From NCBI GenBank assembly GCA_017519405.1, contig JAFWSH010000004.1, forward strand, positions 22,974-86,973: 64,000 nucleotides of DNA, written 5' to 3'. Position numbers and translations under genes: made by a program. The stretch's first letter is position 1, and each line of letters starts with the position of its first letter. Positions 34,897 through 45,235 of this stretch are shown piece after piece. Under the pieces are notes generated by a model. The model did not search any database, had not been told where the DNA came from, and saw nothing but the letters and a program-made list of their open reading frames with translations. Source of the DNA: Clostridia bacterium. GTDB taxonomy: Bacteria; Bacillota; Clostridia; Christensenellales; Aristaeellaceae.

Positions 34897-35196
34897 TCAG
34901 TCCTCCTTGCAAAAGGGCTCTTCGGGGCCGAAGCCGTTCTCCTTCAGGAAGCTCCGGACATCGCTGTCCTTGAGCCGCCGCTGGTCCCGGAGGGTGTCCA
35001 GGGTGTCCATCCGGACGGGTCTCGGCCTGAGATGTTTCATCTTTTTCTTCTTGGGATGCTCCAGCTTCCGCGTGAGGCCATCCGCCATCAGGACGTAACC
35101 GTCCTCCGGCGGGGCAAGCACCACGAAGGAGCGCTTGCGGTCTCTGCCCTGGGTGGAGGTGACCACACGGCCGGTTTCAAAGGGGATCGGTTCCAT
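34897..35196 (-). CDS. KOW-domain RNA-binding protein (L14e/L27e-like)
   Basis: 99 residues. The N-terminal KOW-like segment ([22 protein letters not shown]) resembles archaeal/eukaryal L14e-type folds; a very basic stretch ([14 protein letters not shown]) follows. Such proteins sit between map and infA in many clostridia. Overlaps map by 20 bp. Precise role unknown; ribosome association is inferred from location. Confidence 0.8.
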   Translation of the reverse strand: MEPIPFETGRVVTSTQGRDRKRSFVVLAPPEDGYVLMADGLTRKLEHPKKKKMKHLRPRPVRMDTLDTLRDQRRLKDSDVRSFLKENGFGPEEPFCKED

Positions 35197-35971
35197 GCTC
35201 CTGCTCCTTCCATTGAAAGCCCGGCAGGGTCAGAATCTCCGGCAGGCCGTCAGGGCCCACCGCCAGGGTGTGCTCATAGTGGGAGCAGAGGCTCCTGTCC
35301 CGGGTCCGGATGCCCCAGCCGTCGTCGTCCTCGTCCACATGCCAGTCCCCCATGGCGATCATGGGCTCGATGGCGATGGTCATCCCCGGCAGCAGGCGCA
35401 TGCCGTGGCCGGGCTGGCCGAAGTTGTAGACGGTGGGTTCCTCGTGCATCTCGCGCCCGATGCCGTGTCCGGTCAGGTCGCGGATGACGCCGTACCCGTG
35501 GGATTCCGCCAGGGCCTGGACCGCATGGCCGATGTCCCCCAGCCGCTGCCCGTGCACCGCCTGCCGCGCTCCCTCAAAGAAGCACTGCTCGGTGACCCGG
35601 ATCAGCTGCCGGGCCTGTGGTGAGATCTCCCCCACCGGCACCGTCAGCGCACTGTCCGCCTGCCAGCCGTCCAGCACCAGGCCGCAGTCGATGGAGACGA
35701 TGCTCCCCTCCCGCAGCACCTGCCGCCTGGACGGTATCCCGTGCACCACCTGGTCATCCACGGAGGTGCACAGCGTGGCCGGATATCCCTCGTAGCCCAG
35801 AAAGGAGGGCTTGGCGTGGTTTTTGCGAATCAGCTGCTCCGCAAAGCGGTCCAGTTCCGCCGTGTTGATCCCCGGCTCCACCTTCCGGCTGACCTCCTGC
35901 AGCACCATGTGCAGCAGGGCGCCCGCCTCCCGCATCTTCGCAATCTGTTCGCTGTTCTTGATGGTGATCAT
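35177..35971 (-). CDS. map: Methionine aminopeptidase, type I
   Basis: 264 residues. Removes N-terminal Met. Metal ligands visible in IVSIDCGLVLDGWQADSA (first two Asp), LTGHGIGREMHEEP (His), MTIAIEPM (Glu) and HYEHTLAV (Glu). Start ATG overlaps the adk stop by 1 nt (TGATG). Confidence 0.96.
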   Translation of the reverse strand: MITIKNSEQIAKMREAGALLHMVLQEVSRKVEPGINTAELDRFAEQLIRKNHAKPSFLGYEGYPATLCTSVDDQVVHGIPSRRQVLREGSIVSIDCGLVLDGWQADSALTVPVGEISPQARQLIRVTEQCFFEGARQAVHGQRLGDIGHAVQALAESHGYGVIRDLTGHGIGREMHEEPTVYNFGQPGHGMRLLPGMTIAIEPMIAMGDWHVDEDDDGWGIRTRDRSLCSHYEHTLAVGPDGLPEILTLPGFQWKEQEHGTDPL

Positions 35972-36594
35972 CAGGCCTGGAGCTCCTTGAGGATCGCCGC
36001 AAAGATGGCATCCATGTCACCCGCGCCGTCGATCTTGACCAGCTTGCCCCGCGCCTGGTAGAAATCCACCAGCGGCGCGGTCTTGCTGTGGTAGGACTTG
36101 AGCCGGTTCAGCACGGTCTCCGCCTTGTCGTCCTCCCGCTGGATCAGGGGTTCCCCGCAGTTGGCGCAGGTGGTGGCCCCGTTCAGCAGGCTGACATGGT
36201 AGGTGGCGCCGCACTTCAGGCACACCCGGCGGCCGGAGATCCGCTGAATCAGCTTCTCATCCGCCACATCCAGCTCCACCACCTTGTCGATGGTGGCGAT
36301 GCCCTCCAGGGCCTCGGCCTGGGGAACCGTCCGGGGGAAGCCGTCCAGGATATAGCCGCCCGCGCAGTCCGGCGCCTGCAGCCGCTCCTTGACAATGTCG
36401 ATGATGACGTCATCCGGTACCAGGCCGCCCGCGTCCATGTAGGCCTTGGCCTTCAGGCCGGTGGGGGTCTGGTCCGCGATGGCACGCCGCAGCATGTCAC
36501 CGGTGGAAATCTGCGGAATGTTCAGGGCCGCGCAGATGCGCTGCGCCTGGGTTCCCTTTCCTGCGCCGGGAGGGCCCAGAAAGATGATGTTCAT
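35971..36594 (-). CDS. adk: Adenylate kinase (zinc LID form)
   Basis: 207 residues. P-loop GPPGAGKGT (7-15), the LDGFPRT motif (83-89) and a LID with two CxxC pairs (C125, C128, C143, C146) that should bind zinc, as in Gram-positive enzymes. The loop between the pairs is about two residues shorter than usual. ATG 36594 chosen by family N-terminus MNIIFLGPPG. 96 bp after secY, with a hairpin in between. Confidence 0.96.
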   Translation of the reverse strand: MNIIFLGPPGAGKGTQAQRICAALNIPQISTGDMLRRAIADQTPTGLKAKAYMDAGGLVPDDVIIDIVKERLQAPDCAGGYILDGFPRTVPQAEALEGIATIDKVVELDVADEKLIQRISGRRVCLKCGATYHVSLLNGATTCANCGEPLIQREDDKAETVLNRLKSYHSKTAPLVDFYQARGKLVKIDGAGDMDAIFAAILKELQA

Positions 36595-36644
36595 CTCTGT
36601 CGCTCCTTTCGCGTCATGTTCCGTTGATGCCGCTTGCACGCACG

Positions 36645-36683
36645 CGCCATGCGCCGGCCCCGTTCAGGAGGCGGCGCATGGCG
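36645..36683 (-). repeat. 12-bp perfect hairpin between secY and adk
   Basis: CGCCATGCGCCG (36645-36656) and CGGCGCATGGCG (36672-36683) are exact inverted repeats around a 15-nt loop, starting 8 bp after the secY stop. There is no T-run, so it is more likely an mRNA processing or stability structure than a terminator. Confidence 0.75.
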
Positions 36684-36690
36684 GTGTTGA

Positions 36691-37977
36691 TTACATGAAG
36701 CCGCCTTTTTCCACATCCATGTCGACGCCGCGGATGCTCATCTCGCCCTCGATGGTGCGGATGGTCTCCAGGGCCACGGACACGGCGATCAGGATCGAGC
36801 TGGCCGCGAAGGGCACGCTCATGTTCAGGCTCCGGGTCAGCAGCGAAGGCACTGCCGCCAGGACGGCCAGGTAGAGCGCGGCGAAGAGGTTCAGCCGGCC
36901 CACCACGCTCTGCAGATAGCGGGCGATGTTCTGGCTCCGCTGTCCGGGGATGGTGGCGCCCTGCATGATCAGCTGCTCCGCCTGCTTCTTGGGATCGAAG
37001 CTGATGGAGGAGTAGAAATAGGTGAAGGCGATGATCAGCAGCGCGGAGATGATGATGTACAGCACGCTGCCGTTGGACATGTTGGCGTTCCACCACTGGG
37101 TGAAGGCGCCCTGGGAGTTGATCATCTGGGCGATGGTGCCCGGGAAGGCCAGGAAAGAGTAGGCGAAGATCAGCGGCATGACGCCCACGCTGACCACCTT
37201 CAGGGTCAGGCGGGTGTTCTGGCCGCCGTAGACGCGGCGTCCCTTGGTCTGCTTGGCGATCTGCAGGGGGATCCGGCGCTCGGCCAGCTCCACGAAGGTC
37301 ACCACGATGGTCATCAGCACTGCCACCACGAAGATCACAACCACGGAGACCCAGCCACTGGTGGTACCCTGGGCGCCGGCGGAGGTGAAGTTGGTGATGA
37401 TGCCGTTGAACAGGTTGGACACGATGCCCACGAAGATCAGCAGGGAAATGCCGTTGCCCACGCCCTTGTCGGTGATGCGCTCGCCGATCCACATGGCCAG
37501 GGCAGAGCCGCCTGCCATGGACAGACCCACCATGATCATGTTGACCCAGCGGGCATTGCCGTTGGCGGAGGTCACGCCGCCCAGGCCGGACACAATGCCG
37601 ATGGCCTGCAGGGCAGCCAGACCCACGGTGACATACCGGGTGATCCGGGAGATCTTCTCCCGGCCCGCGCCGGTCTCATCCTGCTGCATGCGCTCCAGCG
37701 CCGGAATGGCGATGCACAGCAGCTGCATGATAATGCTGGCGTTGATGTAGGGGGTGATGCCCATGGCCATGATGGTCATCTGGCTGAAGGCGTTACCGGT
37801 CATCATGTTCACCAGCTGCAGCAGGCCGTACTGGTTCATGTCCACCAGGTTGGAGGGATCCACGCCGGGGGCGGGAATCACGCCCACCAGGCGGTAGATC
37901 AGCAGCATGGCGAAGGTGTAGAGGATCTTCTTGCGGAGCTCCGGGGTGTTCCAGATCTTGCGCAGATTCTCCAGCAT
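36691..37977 (-). CDS. secY: Preprotein translocase subunit SecY
   Basis: 428 residues with ten membrane segments; family blocks ITPYINASIIMQLL, ERITDKGVGNGISLLIF, QRRI-type loops (ERRIPLQIAKQTKGRR) and SISFDPKKQAEQL. Central channel of the Sec translocon, receiving SRP-delivered chains. 1 bp after rplO. Confidence 0.97.
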   Translation of the reverse strand: MLENLRKIWNTPELRKKILYTFAMLLIYRLVGVIPAPGVDPSNLVDMNQYGLLQLVNMMTGNAFSQMTIMAMGITPYINASIIMQLLCIAIPALERMQQDETGAGREKISRITRYVTVGLAALQAIGIVSGLGGVTSANGNARWVNMIMVGLSMAGGSALAMWIGERITDKGVGNGISLLIFVGIVSNLFNGIITNFTSAGAQGTTSGWVSVVVIFVVAVLMTIVVTFVELAERRIPLQIAKQTKGRRVYGGQNTRLTLKVVSVGVMPLIFAYSFLAFPGTIAQMINSQGAFTQWWNANMSNGSVLYIIISALLIIAFTYFYSSISFDPKKQAEQLIMQGATIPGQRSQNIARYLQSVVGRLNLFAALYLAVLAAVPSLLTRSLNMSVPFAASSILIAVSVALETIRTIEGEMSIRGVDMDVEKGGFM

Positions 37978-37978
37978 C

Positions 37979-38419
37979 TCAGACCACCTCGGCTTTCCCG
38001 CCGAGCGCCTCGATCTTTTCCTTGGCAGAGGCAGTGAACTTGGCGGCCTTCACGGTCAGCTTCTTGGTGAGTTCGCCGCCGCCCATGATCTTGACGCCGC
38101 CCAGCACCTTCTTGATGATGCCGGCGTCCAGCAGGGCCTGCGCGTCGACCACAGCGCCATCCTCAAAGACTTCCAGGCGCTCGACGTTCACCGCGGCGTA
38201 GTCCGTGCCAAAGATATTGGTAAAGCCCTTCTTGGGAACGCGGCGGTACAGAGGCATCTGGCCGCCCTCGAAACCCGGGCGCTTGCCGCCGCCGGAGCGC
38301 GCCTTGGCGCCCTTGTGGCCCTTGCCGGAGGTCTTGCCCAGACCGGAACCGACGCCGCGGCCCAGCCGCTTGGGAGCGGTGGTGGAGCCCGCAGCCGGTC
38401 TCAGTTCATGCAGTTTCAT
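37979..38419 (-). CDS. rplO: 50S ribosomal protein L15
   Basis: 146 residues, [22 protein letters not shown], with the Gly/Lys-rich extension ([20 protein letters not shown]) that threads into 23S rRNA. Late assembly protein. Standard length. Confidence 0.97.
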   Translation of the reverse strand: MKLHELRPAAGSTTAPKRLGRGVGSGLGKTSGKGHKGAKARSGGGKRPGFEGGQMPLYRRVPKKGFTNIFGTDYAAVNVERLEVFEDGAVVDAQALLDAGIIKKVLGGVKIMGGGELTKKLTVKAAKFTASAKEKIEALGGKAEVV

Positions 38420-38432
38420 CGGTACTCCCTCC

Positions 38433-38615
38433 TTACTCGTTCACTTCTTCGACCTTCACCAGGTGCTTGACGATGAAGATCTGGCCGCGGACCGCCGGGT
38501 TGTCGGCCAGCACCACGCTGTGGCCCACTTTCCTCAGACCCAGGGCAGCCACGGTTGCCTTGTGTTTCGGCATGGAGGCGATGGGAGATTTCACCAGTGT
38601 AATCTTCAGTTTCAT
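38433..38615 (-). CDS. rpmD: 50S ribosomal protein L30
   Basis: 60 residues: [35 protein letters not shown] at 38615 fixed by the family start and the SD (AAGGAGG); the longer frame back into rpsE was rejected. Confidence 0.97.
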   Translation of the reverse strand: MKLKITLVKSPIASMPKHKATVAALGLRKVGHSVVLADNPAVRGQIFIVKHLVKVEEVNE

Positions 38616-38628
38616 CTCTGTCCCCTCC

Positions 38629-39126
38629 TTAACCCAGCAGATCTTCCACGGTCTTGCCGCGCATCTGCGCCACCTGCTCGGGGGTGCGGAGAAGCTTGAG
38701 GGCTTCGATCGTCGCCTTGACCATGTTGATGGGGTTGTTGGTACCGAAGGACTTGGTGCGGATGTTGCGCACACCGGCCATCTCCAGCACGGCACGGGCC
38801 GCGCCGCCGGCGATCACGCCGGTGCCCTCGGGAGCGGGCATCAGGACCACCTTGGCGGTGGAGTAGTAGCCCGTCACCTCGTGGGGGATGGTGGTGCCGG
38901 ACAGGGGCACCGTGATCATGGACTTCTTGGCGTCCTCGTTGGCCTTGCGGATGGCCTCGGGGACCTCGATCGCCTTGCCCATGCCGGCAGCCACGCGGCC
39001 ATTCTCGTCGCCCACAACCACCAGCGCGGAGAACCGCATGTTGCGGCCGCCCTTCACCGTCTTGGAGACGCGGTTGATGGCCACCAGACGATCTTTGAAT
39101 TCGCTCTTCTGTTCAAAACGCTGCAT
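38629..39126 (-). CDS. rpsE: 30S ribosomal protein S5
   Basis: 165 residues with the double-stranded RNA-binding-like N domain ([20 protein letters not shown]) and C domain ([19 protein letters not shown]). Involved in mRNA unwinding and decoding fidelity. Confidence 0.97.
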   Translation of the reverse strand: MQRFEQKSEFKDRLVAINRVSKTVKGGRNMRFSALVVVGDENGRVAAGMGKAIEVPEAIRKANEDAKKSMITVPLSGTTIPHEVTGYYSTAKVVLMPAPEGTGVIAGGAARAVLEMAGVRNIRTKSFGTNNPINMVKATIEALKLLRTPEQVAQMRGKTVEDLLG

Positions 39127-39146
39127 TTGCGTGTGTCCTCCTTTGC

Positions 39147-39515
39147 TCAGAATTCGAGTCCGGCTTCGCGGGCACCCTCGGCGACGGCCGCCACGCGGCC
39201 GGTGTAGAGGTAGCCGCCGCGGTCAAACACAACGCACTTGATGCCGGCCTGGACAGCACGCTCACCGATCAGCTTGCCGACGAGCTTGGCAGCACCGGTC
39301 TTGTCCACTTCCTCCAGCTGGGCCTTGACCTGGGGATCCAGGGTGGAAGCGCTGACCAGGGTGGTGCCCTTCACGTCGTCAATGATCTGGGCCTGAATGT
39401 GCTTGTTGGAACGGTAGACGGAAAGACGCGGCATTTCGGGGGTGCCGCTGATCTTTTTGCGGACGCGGGCATGACGGATCACGCGGATTTCATTGCGGTC
39501 ACGCTTTTTGAACAT
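39147..39515 (-). CDS. rplR: 50S ribosomal protein L18
   Basis: 122 residues; binds 5S r[23 protein letters not shown] and the C-terminal [24 protein letters not shown] are diagnostic. Confidence 0.97.
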   Translation of the reverse strand: MFKKRDRNEIRVIRHARVRKKISGTPEMPRLSVYRSNKHIQAQIIDDVKGTTLVSASTLDPQVKAQLEEVDKTGAAKLVGKLIGERAVQAGIKCVVFDRGGYLYTGRVAAVAEGAREAGLEF

Positions 39516-39533
39516 GTGCAGTCACTCCCTTTC

Positions 39534-40082
39534 TTACTTTTTGCCGGTCTTGCCTTCCTTGCGGAGGATGTGCTCACCCTGATACTTGATGCCCTTGCCC
39601 AGGTAGGGTTCGGGCTTGCGGATGGCACGGATGTCCGCCGCGAGGCTGCCGACCTGCTGCTTGTTGGCGCCCTTGATGACGATGGTGGTGTCATTGGGCG
39701 TCTCGAAGGTGATGCCCTCGGGGGCATCCAGGATCACAGGATGGGAGAAGCCGATGGCGATGTTCAGCTTCTTGCCGGAGTTCTCGGCCTTGGCCTTGTA
39801 GCCGGTGCCCACCATCTCCAGCGTACGGGCGAACCCGTCGGTGACGCCCACCACCATGTTATGGATCAGGGCGCGATACAGGCCGTGCATGGCCCGATGC
39901 TGCTTGTCCTCGGAGTGACGCTCGACGGTGATGACGCCGGCTTCGCTCTTTACGGTGATTTCAGGATTCACCTGCTGGGTGAGGGTGCCCTTGGGGCCCT
40001 TCACGGTCACCAGGTTCGCCCCGTCAATATCAACCGTCACGCCCGCGGGGACATGGATCGGAAGTTTTCCGATACGAGACAT
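39534..40082 (-). CDS. rplF: 50S ribosomal protein L6
   Basis: 182 residues, two tandem L6 folds; MSRIGKLPIHVPAGV at the start and KPEPYLGKGIKY near the end. Near the sarcin-ricin loop and factor site. Confidence 0.97.
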   Translation of the reverse strand: MSRIGKLPIHVPAGVTVDIDGANLVTVKGPKGTLTQQVNPEITVKSEAGVITVERHSEDKQHRAMHGLYRALIHNMVVGVTDGFARTLEMVGTGYKAKAENSGKKLNIAIGFSHPVILDAPEGITFETPNDTTIVIKGANKQQVGSLAADIRAIRKPEPYLGKGIKYQGEHILRKEGKTGKK

Positions 40083-40112
40083 TCTTTCACACCTCCATGA
40101 ACGTGTCGGTTC

Positions 40113-40517
40113 TTACCAGATGTAGGCGAGCACTTCGCCGCCGATCTGCTGTTTGCGGGCTTCCTTGTCCGTCATCAGTCCCCGGGACGTGGAGACGATG
40201 GCGATGCCCAGGCCGCCCAGAACCTTGGGCAGCTCTTCGCAGCGCGCATACACGCGCAGGCCGGGCTTGGAGATCCGCTTCAGACCCGCGATCACGGGGG
40301 TGGAGCGGTTCACGCCGGTATACTTCAGGGTGATCTTGATGGAACCCTGAACGCCGTCATCGATGAAATCCACAGCCTTCACATAGCCCTCGCTCAGCAG
40401 GATCTTGGCGATGGCCTTCTTGGTGTTGCTGGCGGGCAGGACCACGGCGTCGTGCCGGGCCACCTGCGCATTGCGGATGCGGGTGAGCATATCGGCGATG
40501 GGATCATTCACAACCAT
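40113..40517 (-). CDS. rpsH: 30S ribosomal protein S8
   Basis: 134 residues. [20 protein letters not shown] and [21 protein letters not shown] are family blocks. Binds the 16S central domain; in E. coli it represses the spc operon, not known here. ATG 40517 follows AAGGAGG. Confidence 0.97.
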   Translation of the reverse strand: MVVNDPIADMLTRIRNAQVARHDAVVLPASNTKKAIAKILLSEGYVKAVDFIDDGVQGSIKITLKYTGVNRSTPVIAGLKRISKPGLRVYARCEELPKVLGGLGIAIVSTSRGLMTDKEARKQQIGGEVLAYIW

Positions 40518-40546
40518 GATGGAACCTCCTTCCGTTTTCTCCCCGC

Positions 40547-40732
40547 TTACCAGCTGGCCTTGCGGACACCGGGGATCTGACCCTTGTAGGCCAACTCTCT
40601 GAAGCAGATGCGGCACACGCCGTAGCGGCGAAGCACAGAGTGGGGACGGCCGCACAGACGGCAGCGCGTGTAAGCCCTCGTGGAATACTTTGCCGGGCGC
40701 GCCTGCTTGACTTTCATACTTGTTTTAGCCAT
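40547..40732 (-). CDS. rpsZ: 30S ribosomal protein S14, zinc type (S14Z)
   Basis: 61 residues with four zinc cysteines (C24, C27, C40, C43: TRCRLCGRP ... GVCRICF). The short zinc form is typical of Firmicutes and Actinobacteria. Confidence 0.96.
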   Translation of the reverse strand: MAKTSMKVKQARPAKYSTRAYTRCRLCGRPHSVLRRYGVCRICFRELAYKGQIPGVRKASW

Positions 40733-40747
40733 TTGTGCGTTTCCTCC

Positions 40748-41299
40748 TTACTCCTGCGCCTTCGCGAAGGGCATGCCCAGGGCCGCCAGCAGCTCTCTGC
40801 ACTCCTCGTCGGTCTGGGCGGTGGTGACGAAGATCATCTCCATGCCGCGGATCTTCTCGACCTTGTCATAGTCGATTTCCGGGAAGAGCAGCTGCTCCTG
40901 GATGCCCAGGGCGTAGTTGCCGCGGCCGTCGAAGGCGTTGGGGGAAACACCGTGGAAGTCACGGACCCGGGGCAGCGCAACGCTGACCAGCTTGTCCATG
41001 AACTCCTCCATGCGGGCGCCGCGCAGGGTCACCTTCGCGCCCACATTCTGGCCCTCACGAACCTTGAAGTTCGCGATGGACTTCTTGGCCTTGGTCACCA
41101 TGGGCTTCTGGCCCGCGATGGCCGCCAGCTCGCTCAGCGCCAGCTCCAGCGCCTTGGCGTTGTCCTTGCAGTCGCCCAGGCCCATGTTGATCACGATCTT
41201 CACCAGGCGCGGGACCTGCATGGGGTTGGTGTAACCGAATTTCTGGGTCAGGGCAGGAACCGCCTCAGCCAGATATCTTTCCTTGATACGGGTAGCCAT
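40748..41299 (-). CDS. rplE: 50S ribosomal protein L5
   Basis: 183 residues; [41 protein letters not shown] and the [15 protein letters not shown] end. Binds 5S rRNA and contacts P-site tRNA. Confidence 0.97.
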   Translation of the reverse strand: MATRIKERYLAEAVPALTQKFGYTNPMQVPRLVKIVINMGLGDCKDNAKALELALSELAAIAGQKPMVTKAKKSIANFKVREGQNVGAKVTLRGARMEEFMDKLVSVALPRVRDFHGVSPNAFDGRGNYALGIQEQLLFPEIDYDKVEKIRGMEMIFVTTAQTDEECRELLAALGMPFAKAQE

Positions 41300-41316
41300 T
41301 CGGCAATTCCTCCTTC

Positions 41317-41652
41317 TCAGTCAATTTCCGCGCCGCACTTCTTGCAGACACGGATCATTTCGCGAACCTTCTTGCCGGCGTCGTTCGTGGCGGCGTTGAC
41401 CTTGCGGCTCACGCGGGTCGCCTTGCCGCACTTGGGGCAGACGATCATCACATTGCTGGCGTCAATGGGCATCGGCTTGCTGATGATGCCGCCGGGCTGC
41501 ATGGCGGTGCGGGCCTTCTGGTGCTTGGTGGCCACGGCCACGCCCTCCACCGTCACTCGGCCGGTCTTGGGGAAAGCGGCCAGCACCTTGCCCTTCTTGC
41601 CCTTGTCCTTGCCGGAGATAACAACGACTGTATCGTTCGTCTTCACGTGCAT
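41317..41652 (-). CDS. rplX: 50S ribosomal protein L24
   Basis: 111 residues. KOW start ([22 protein letters not shown]). The C-terminal extension carries two CxxC pairs ([18 protein letters not shown]), a putative zinc knuckle found in some Firmicute L24. Assembly initiator of the 50S. Confidence 0.97.
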   Translation of the reverse strand: MHVKTNDTVVVISGKDKGKKGKVLAAFPKTGRVTVEGVAVATKHQKARTAMQPGGIISKPMPIDASNVMIVCPKCGKATRVSRKVNAATNDAGKKVREMIRVCKKCGAEID

Positions 41653-41665
41653 CGTTTTTCCCTCC

Positions 41666-42034
41666 TCACAGCACTTCGGGAGCCAGGGAGACGATCTTCA
41701 TGAAGTTCTTCTCACGCAGCTCGCGGGCCACAGGTCCAAAGATACGGGTTCCCTTGGGGAGCATCTGATCGTTGATGATGACGGCGGCGTTGTCGTCAAA
41801 CTTGATATAGCTGCCATCGGGGCGGCGGCGGTTCTTGCGGACACGGACGATGACGGCCTTCACCACGTCGCCCTTCTTGACCTGACCGCCGGGGTTGGCG
41901 CTCTTCACGCTGGCCACGATGACGTCGCCCACCGTGCCGTCGCGGCGGAAGGAGCCACCCAGCACCCGGATGCACATGATCTCTTTCGCGCCGGAGTTAT
42001 CGGCGACCGTGAGTCGCGTTTGCGGCTGAATCAT
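41666..42034 (-). CDS. rplN: 50S ribosomal protein L14
   Basis: 122 residues; [38 protein letters not shown]. Forms an intersubunit bridge and is the RsfS binding site. Confidence 0.98.
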   Translation of the reverse strand: MIQPQTRLTVADNSGAKEIMCIRVLGGSFRRDGTVGDVIVASVKSANPGGQVKKGDVVKAVIVRVRKNRRRPDGSYIKFDDNAAVIINDQMLPKGTRIFGPVARELREKNFMKIVSLAPEVL

Positions 42035-42062
42035 TGTGTCTTTTCCTCCTTACAATGCGGGC

Positions 42063-42320
42063 TCACTTGGCCTTCTCGATGATCTCAACCAGGCGCCAGC
42101 GCTTATCCTTGCTGATCGGCCGGGTTTCCATCACGCGGATGGTGTCGCCGATGCCGCACTCGTTGTTCTCGTCATGGACCTTCAGCTTGCTGGTACGGTT
42201 CACGATCTTGCCGTACAGCGGATGCCGGACCCGTGTCTTAATCTGGATCACGCAGGTCTTGTCCATCTTATTGCTCACGACCACGCCCACGCGGGTCTTG
42301 CGAAGTCCTCTCTCAGACAT
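42063..42320 (-). CDS. rpsQ: 30S ribosomal protein S17
   Basis: 85 residues, OB fold; [19 protein letters not shown] and [20 protein letters not shown]. Primary 16S binder. Confidence 0.97.
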   Translation of the reverse strand: MSERGLRKTRVGVVVSNKMDKTCVIQIKTRVRHPLYGKIVNRTSKLKVHDENNECGIGDTIRVMETRPISKDKRWRLVEIIEKAK

Positions 42321-42353
42321 TGAAGCTGCTGCCTCCTCTCTCTCTCACGCGGC

Positions 42354-42545
42354 TTACGCCTGTTCCTTCTGGCGCAGCACCGTCTTGGCACGGGCGATAT
42401 CCCGCTTCACCGCGGTGATCTGCTTCGGATTCTGCAGCTGACCGGTTGCCAGCTGGAAACGAAGGTTGAACAGCTCGGTCTTGAGTTCCGCGACCTTTTC
42501 GGTCAGCTGCTCAGGGGTCATTTCCTTGAATTCGCTTGCCTTCAT
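42354..42545 (-). CDS. rpmC: 50S ribosomal protein L29
   Basis: 63 residues, two-helix hairpin; [20 protein letters not shown]. Lies at the tunnel exit. Overlaps rplP by 4 bp. Confidence 0.97.
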   Translation of the reverse strand: MKASEFKEMTPEQLTEKVAELKTELFNLRFQLATGQLQNPKQITAVKRDIARAKTVLRQKEQA

Positions 42546-42985
42546 TGCTGCTCACCACCCGTTTCTTCTTTCGCCTCAGCAGGGCGCGTGATGATCTTGG
42601 TCTTGAGGGGCAGCTTGTGGGAGGCCAGACGCAGCGCCTCGCGGGCGGTCTCATCCGGAACGCCGGCGATCTCGAAGAGGACGCGGCCGGGCTTCACCAC
42701 GGCGACCCAGTACTCGGGAGTGCCCTTGCCGGAACCCATGCGGGTCTCAGCGGGCTTGGACGTCACAGGCTTGTCGGGGAAAATCTTGATCCAGACCTGG
42801 CCGCCACGCTTGGTGTAGCGGGTCAGGGCGATACGGGCAGCCTCAATCTGCTGGCTGGTCACCCAGCAGGGCTCGGTGGCCTGCAGGCCCCAGTCGCCAT
42901 AGGCCAGGAAATTGCCGCGATGGGCCGCGCCTTTCATGCGGCCGCGGAAGACCTTGCGGCGCTTCACTCTCTTGGGCATCAGCAT
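42542..42985 (-). CDS. rplP: 50S ribosomal protein L16
   Basis: 147 residues; [61 protein letters not shown]. Positions A-site tRNA. The C-terminal tail [11 protein letters not shown] is longer than usual. Confidence 0.97.
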   Translation of the reverse strand: MLMPKRVKRRKVFRGRMKGAAHRGNFLAYGDWGLQATEPCWVTSQQIEAARIALTRYTKRGGQVWIKIFPDKPVTSKPAETRMGSGKGTPEYWVAVVKPGRVLFEIAGVPDETAREALRLASHKLPLKTKIITRPAEAKEETGGEQQ

Positions 42986-42988
42986 GGG

Positions 42989-43657
42989 TTACTTGACCTC
43001 CTTCGCAGCAGGGGCTTTCTTGGCCTTGGGCAGGATCTGTCCCTTGTAGATCCAGACCTTCACGCCCAGGCGACCATAGGTGGTCTTGGCCTCGGCAAAG
43101 CCGTAATCGATGTTGGCGCGCAGGGTCTGCAGCGGGATGGAACCGTCGTGGTAGGACTCGCTGCGGGCGATCTCGGCGCCGCCCAGACGGCCGGCCACCG
43201 TGGTCTTGATGCCCTTGACCTCGTCCAGGCGCATGGCGGTCTGGATGGCCTTCTTCATGGCGCGGCGGAAGCCGATGCGCTTCTCCAGCTGCTGGGCGAT
43301 GTTCTCAGCCACCAGCTGGGCGTCGGCGTCCGCGTGCTTGATCTCCTGGGTGAAGACCTGGCAGGGCTTGCCCAGGAACTCGGTGATGTCCTTGCGGAGC
43401 TGATCGATGGTGGCGGCGTTGCGGCCGATGATTACGCCGGGCTTGGAGGTGAAGATGCGGATCGTCACCTGGTTCTGCGTCCGGTCGATGTCAATGCGGC
43501 TGATGCCGGCAGCATAGTACTTTTCCTTCAGCATCTCGCGGAGTTTGAAGTCTTCGACGATGTAGTTCGCGAAGCTCTTCTTATCGGCATACCAGCGGGC
43601 GCTCCAGTCATAGATGACGCCAACGCGGGCACCGTGGGGATTGACTTTCTGACCCAT
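42989..43657 (-). CDS. rpsC: 30S ribosomal protein S3
   Basis: 222 residues; type II KH domain (GVIIGRNAATIDQLRKDI) and C domain (GIKTTVAGRLGGAEIARSE). Shapes the mRNA entry tunnel and helicase activity. Confidence 0.97.
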   Translation of the reverse strand: MGQKVNPHGARVGVIYDWSARWYADKKSFANYIVEDFKLREMLKEKYYAAGISRIDIDRTQNQVTIRIFTSKPGVIIGRNAATIDQLRKDITEFLGKPCQVFTQEIKHADADAQLVAENIAQQLEKRIGFRRAMKKAIQTAMRLDEVKGIKTTVAGRLGGAEIARSESYHDGSIPLQTLRANIDYGFAEAKTTYGRLGVKVWIYKGQILPKAKKAPAAKEVK

Positions 43658-43669
43658 ATTGGTACCTCC

Positions 43670-44059
43670 TTAGCCTTCCTTCTGGTCCAGCACCACGCTG
43701 ATGTGGCTGGTGCGCTTGAGAATGGGTGAGGCGCTGCCGCGGGAGCGCGCGATATAGCGCTTGAGGGTGGGGCCGGGATTGGCGAACACCTCCGCGACAT
43801 AGAGGTCCTTCTTGTTCATCTCCAGGTTGTTTTCCGCGTTGGCGATGGCGCTGTTGAGCACCTTGAGCACCACGGGGGCGGCAGCCTTGGGGGTGAAGCG
43901 GAGAATTGCCTGGGCTTCCTCCGCACTCTTCCCGCGGATCAGATCGATGACGATCTTGACCTTGCGAGGGGAGATGCGGACGTATTTGGCATGCGCCTGC
44001 GGACGCTTGTCGGCGCCGTTGCGGCGGGCAGCCGTCTTTTCCTTGGAACGGGTTGCCAT
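43670..44059 (-). CDS. rplV: 50S ribosomal protein L22
   Basis: 129 residues. [21 protein letters not shown]; the beta hairpin ([21 protein letters not shown]) lines the exit tunnel where macrolides bind. The N-terminal extension is Lys/Arg-rich. Confidence 0.97.
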   Translation of the reverse strand: MATRSKEKTAARRNGADKRPQAHAKYVRISPRKVKIVIDLIRGKSAEEAQAILRFTPKAAAPVVLKVLNSAIANAENNLEMNKKDLYVAEVFANPGPTLKRYIARSRGSASPILKRTSHISVVLDQKEG

Positions 44060-44080
44060 TTCGTTGTTCCTCCTCTCGAC

Positions 44081-44353
44081 TTACTTGCTTCCCTTGTCGC
44101 CGCTGTGGCCGCGGAAGGTGCGGGTCGGGGCGAACTCACCCAGCTTGTGACCCACCATATCCTCGGTGATGTACACCGGCACGTGCTTGCGGCCGTCATG
44201 GACCGCGATGGTATGACCCACGAAATCCGGGAAGATGGTGGAGGACCTGGACCAGGTCTTCAGCACCGCCTTTTTGCCGGAAGCATTCATTTCCTGAACC
44301 CGCTTGTACAGGGCCTCCTGCACATAGGGGCCTTTCTTGACGGAACGGCTCAT
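44081..44353 (-). CDS. rpsS: 30S ribosomal protein S19
   Basis: 90 residues; [40 protein letters not shown]. Head of the 30S, partner of S13. Confidence 0.98.
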   Translation of the reverse strand: MSRSVKKGPYVQEALYKRVQEMNASGKKAVLKTWSRSSTIFPDFVGHTIAVHDGRKHVPVYITEDMVGHKLGEFAPTRTFRGHSGDKGSK

Positions 44354-44383
44354 TTGTCAGTTGCCTCCTTCCAGTGAACCGGC

Positions 44384-45217
44384 TTACTTATTGCCGGCAC
44401 GCTTGATGATCATCTTGTTGGAATACTTCTTGTGCTTCCTGGTCTTGTAACCCAGCGCGGGCTTGCCCCAGGGAGTCACAGGAGCAGGCATACCGACGGG
44501 GCTCTTGCCCTCGCCGCCGCCGTGCGGATGGTCGCAGGGGTTCATCACCACGCCGCGGACAGTGGGCCGGACGCCCATGTGGCGGACGCGGCCCGCCTTG
44601 CCCAGGCGGACGTTCTCGTGGTCGCTGTTGCCCACGGTGCCGATGGTGGCCCGGGCGTTCAGCGGGAGCTTGCGCATCTCACCGGAGGGGAGACGCACGG
44701 TGGCGTAGCCGTTCTCCTTGGCCATGAGCTGGGCCGCCAGACCGGCGGAGCGCACCAGCTGGCCGCCGCGGCCGGGCTTGAGCTCCAGGTTGTGGATCAG
44801 GGTGCCCACCGGGATGCTGTTCAGGGGCAGGGCGTTGCCGGGCTTGATGTCCGCGTCATCGGCGGAGAGCACGGTGTCGCCCACCTTCAGGTCCAGGGGC
44901 GCCAGGATGTAGCGCTTCTCGCCGTCCAGGTAGAACAGCAGGGCGATGAAGGCGCTGCGGTTGGGGTCATACTCGATGGCGGCCACCCGGGCGGGCACGC
45001 CGATCTTGTCGCGCTTGAAGTCGATGATGCGGTATTTCTGCCGGTTGCCGCCGCCCTGGTGACGGACGGTGATCTTGCCCTGCTTGTTGCGGCCCGCGTT
45101 CTTCTTCTTGTACTCCACCAGGCCCTTCTCGGGGGTGCGCTTGGTGATCTCCTCGAAGGTCAGGACCGACATGAAGCGCCGGGCGGGGGAAGTCGGCTTA
45201 TAATTACGGATTGCCAT
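44384..45217 (-). CDS. rplB: 50S ribosomal protein L2
   Basis: 277 residues; [36 protein letters not shown] and the catalytic-core-proximal [17 protein letters not shown]. Essential for subunit joining and peptidyl transfer. Confidence 0.98.
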   Translation of the reverse strand: MAIRNYKPTSPARRFMSVLTFEEITKRTPEKGLVEYKKKNAGRNKQGKITVRHQGGGNRQKYRIIDFKRDKIGVPARVAAIEYDPNRSAFIALLFYLDGEKRYILAPLDLKVGDTVLSADDADIKPGNALPLNSIPVGTLIHNLELKPGRGGQLVRSAGLAAQLMAKENGYATVRLPSGEMRKLPLNARATIGTVGNSDHENVRLGKAGRVRHMGVRPTVRGVVMNPCDHPHGGGEGKSPVGMPAPVTPWGKPALGYKTRKHKKYSNKMIIKRAGNK

Positions 45218-45235
45218 TTTCTGTTCCTCCCTGCT

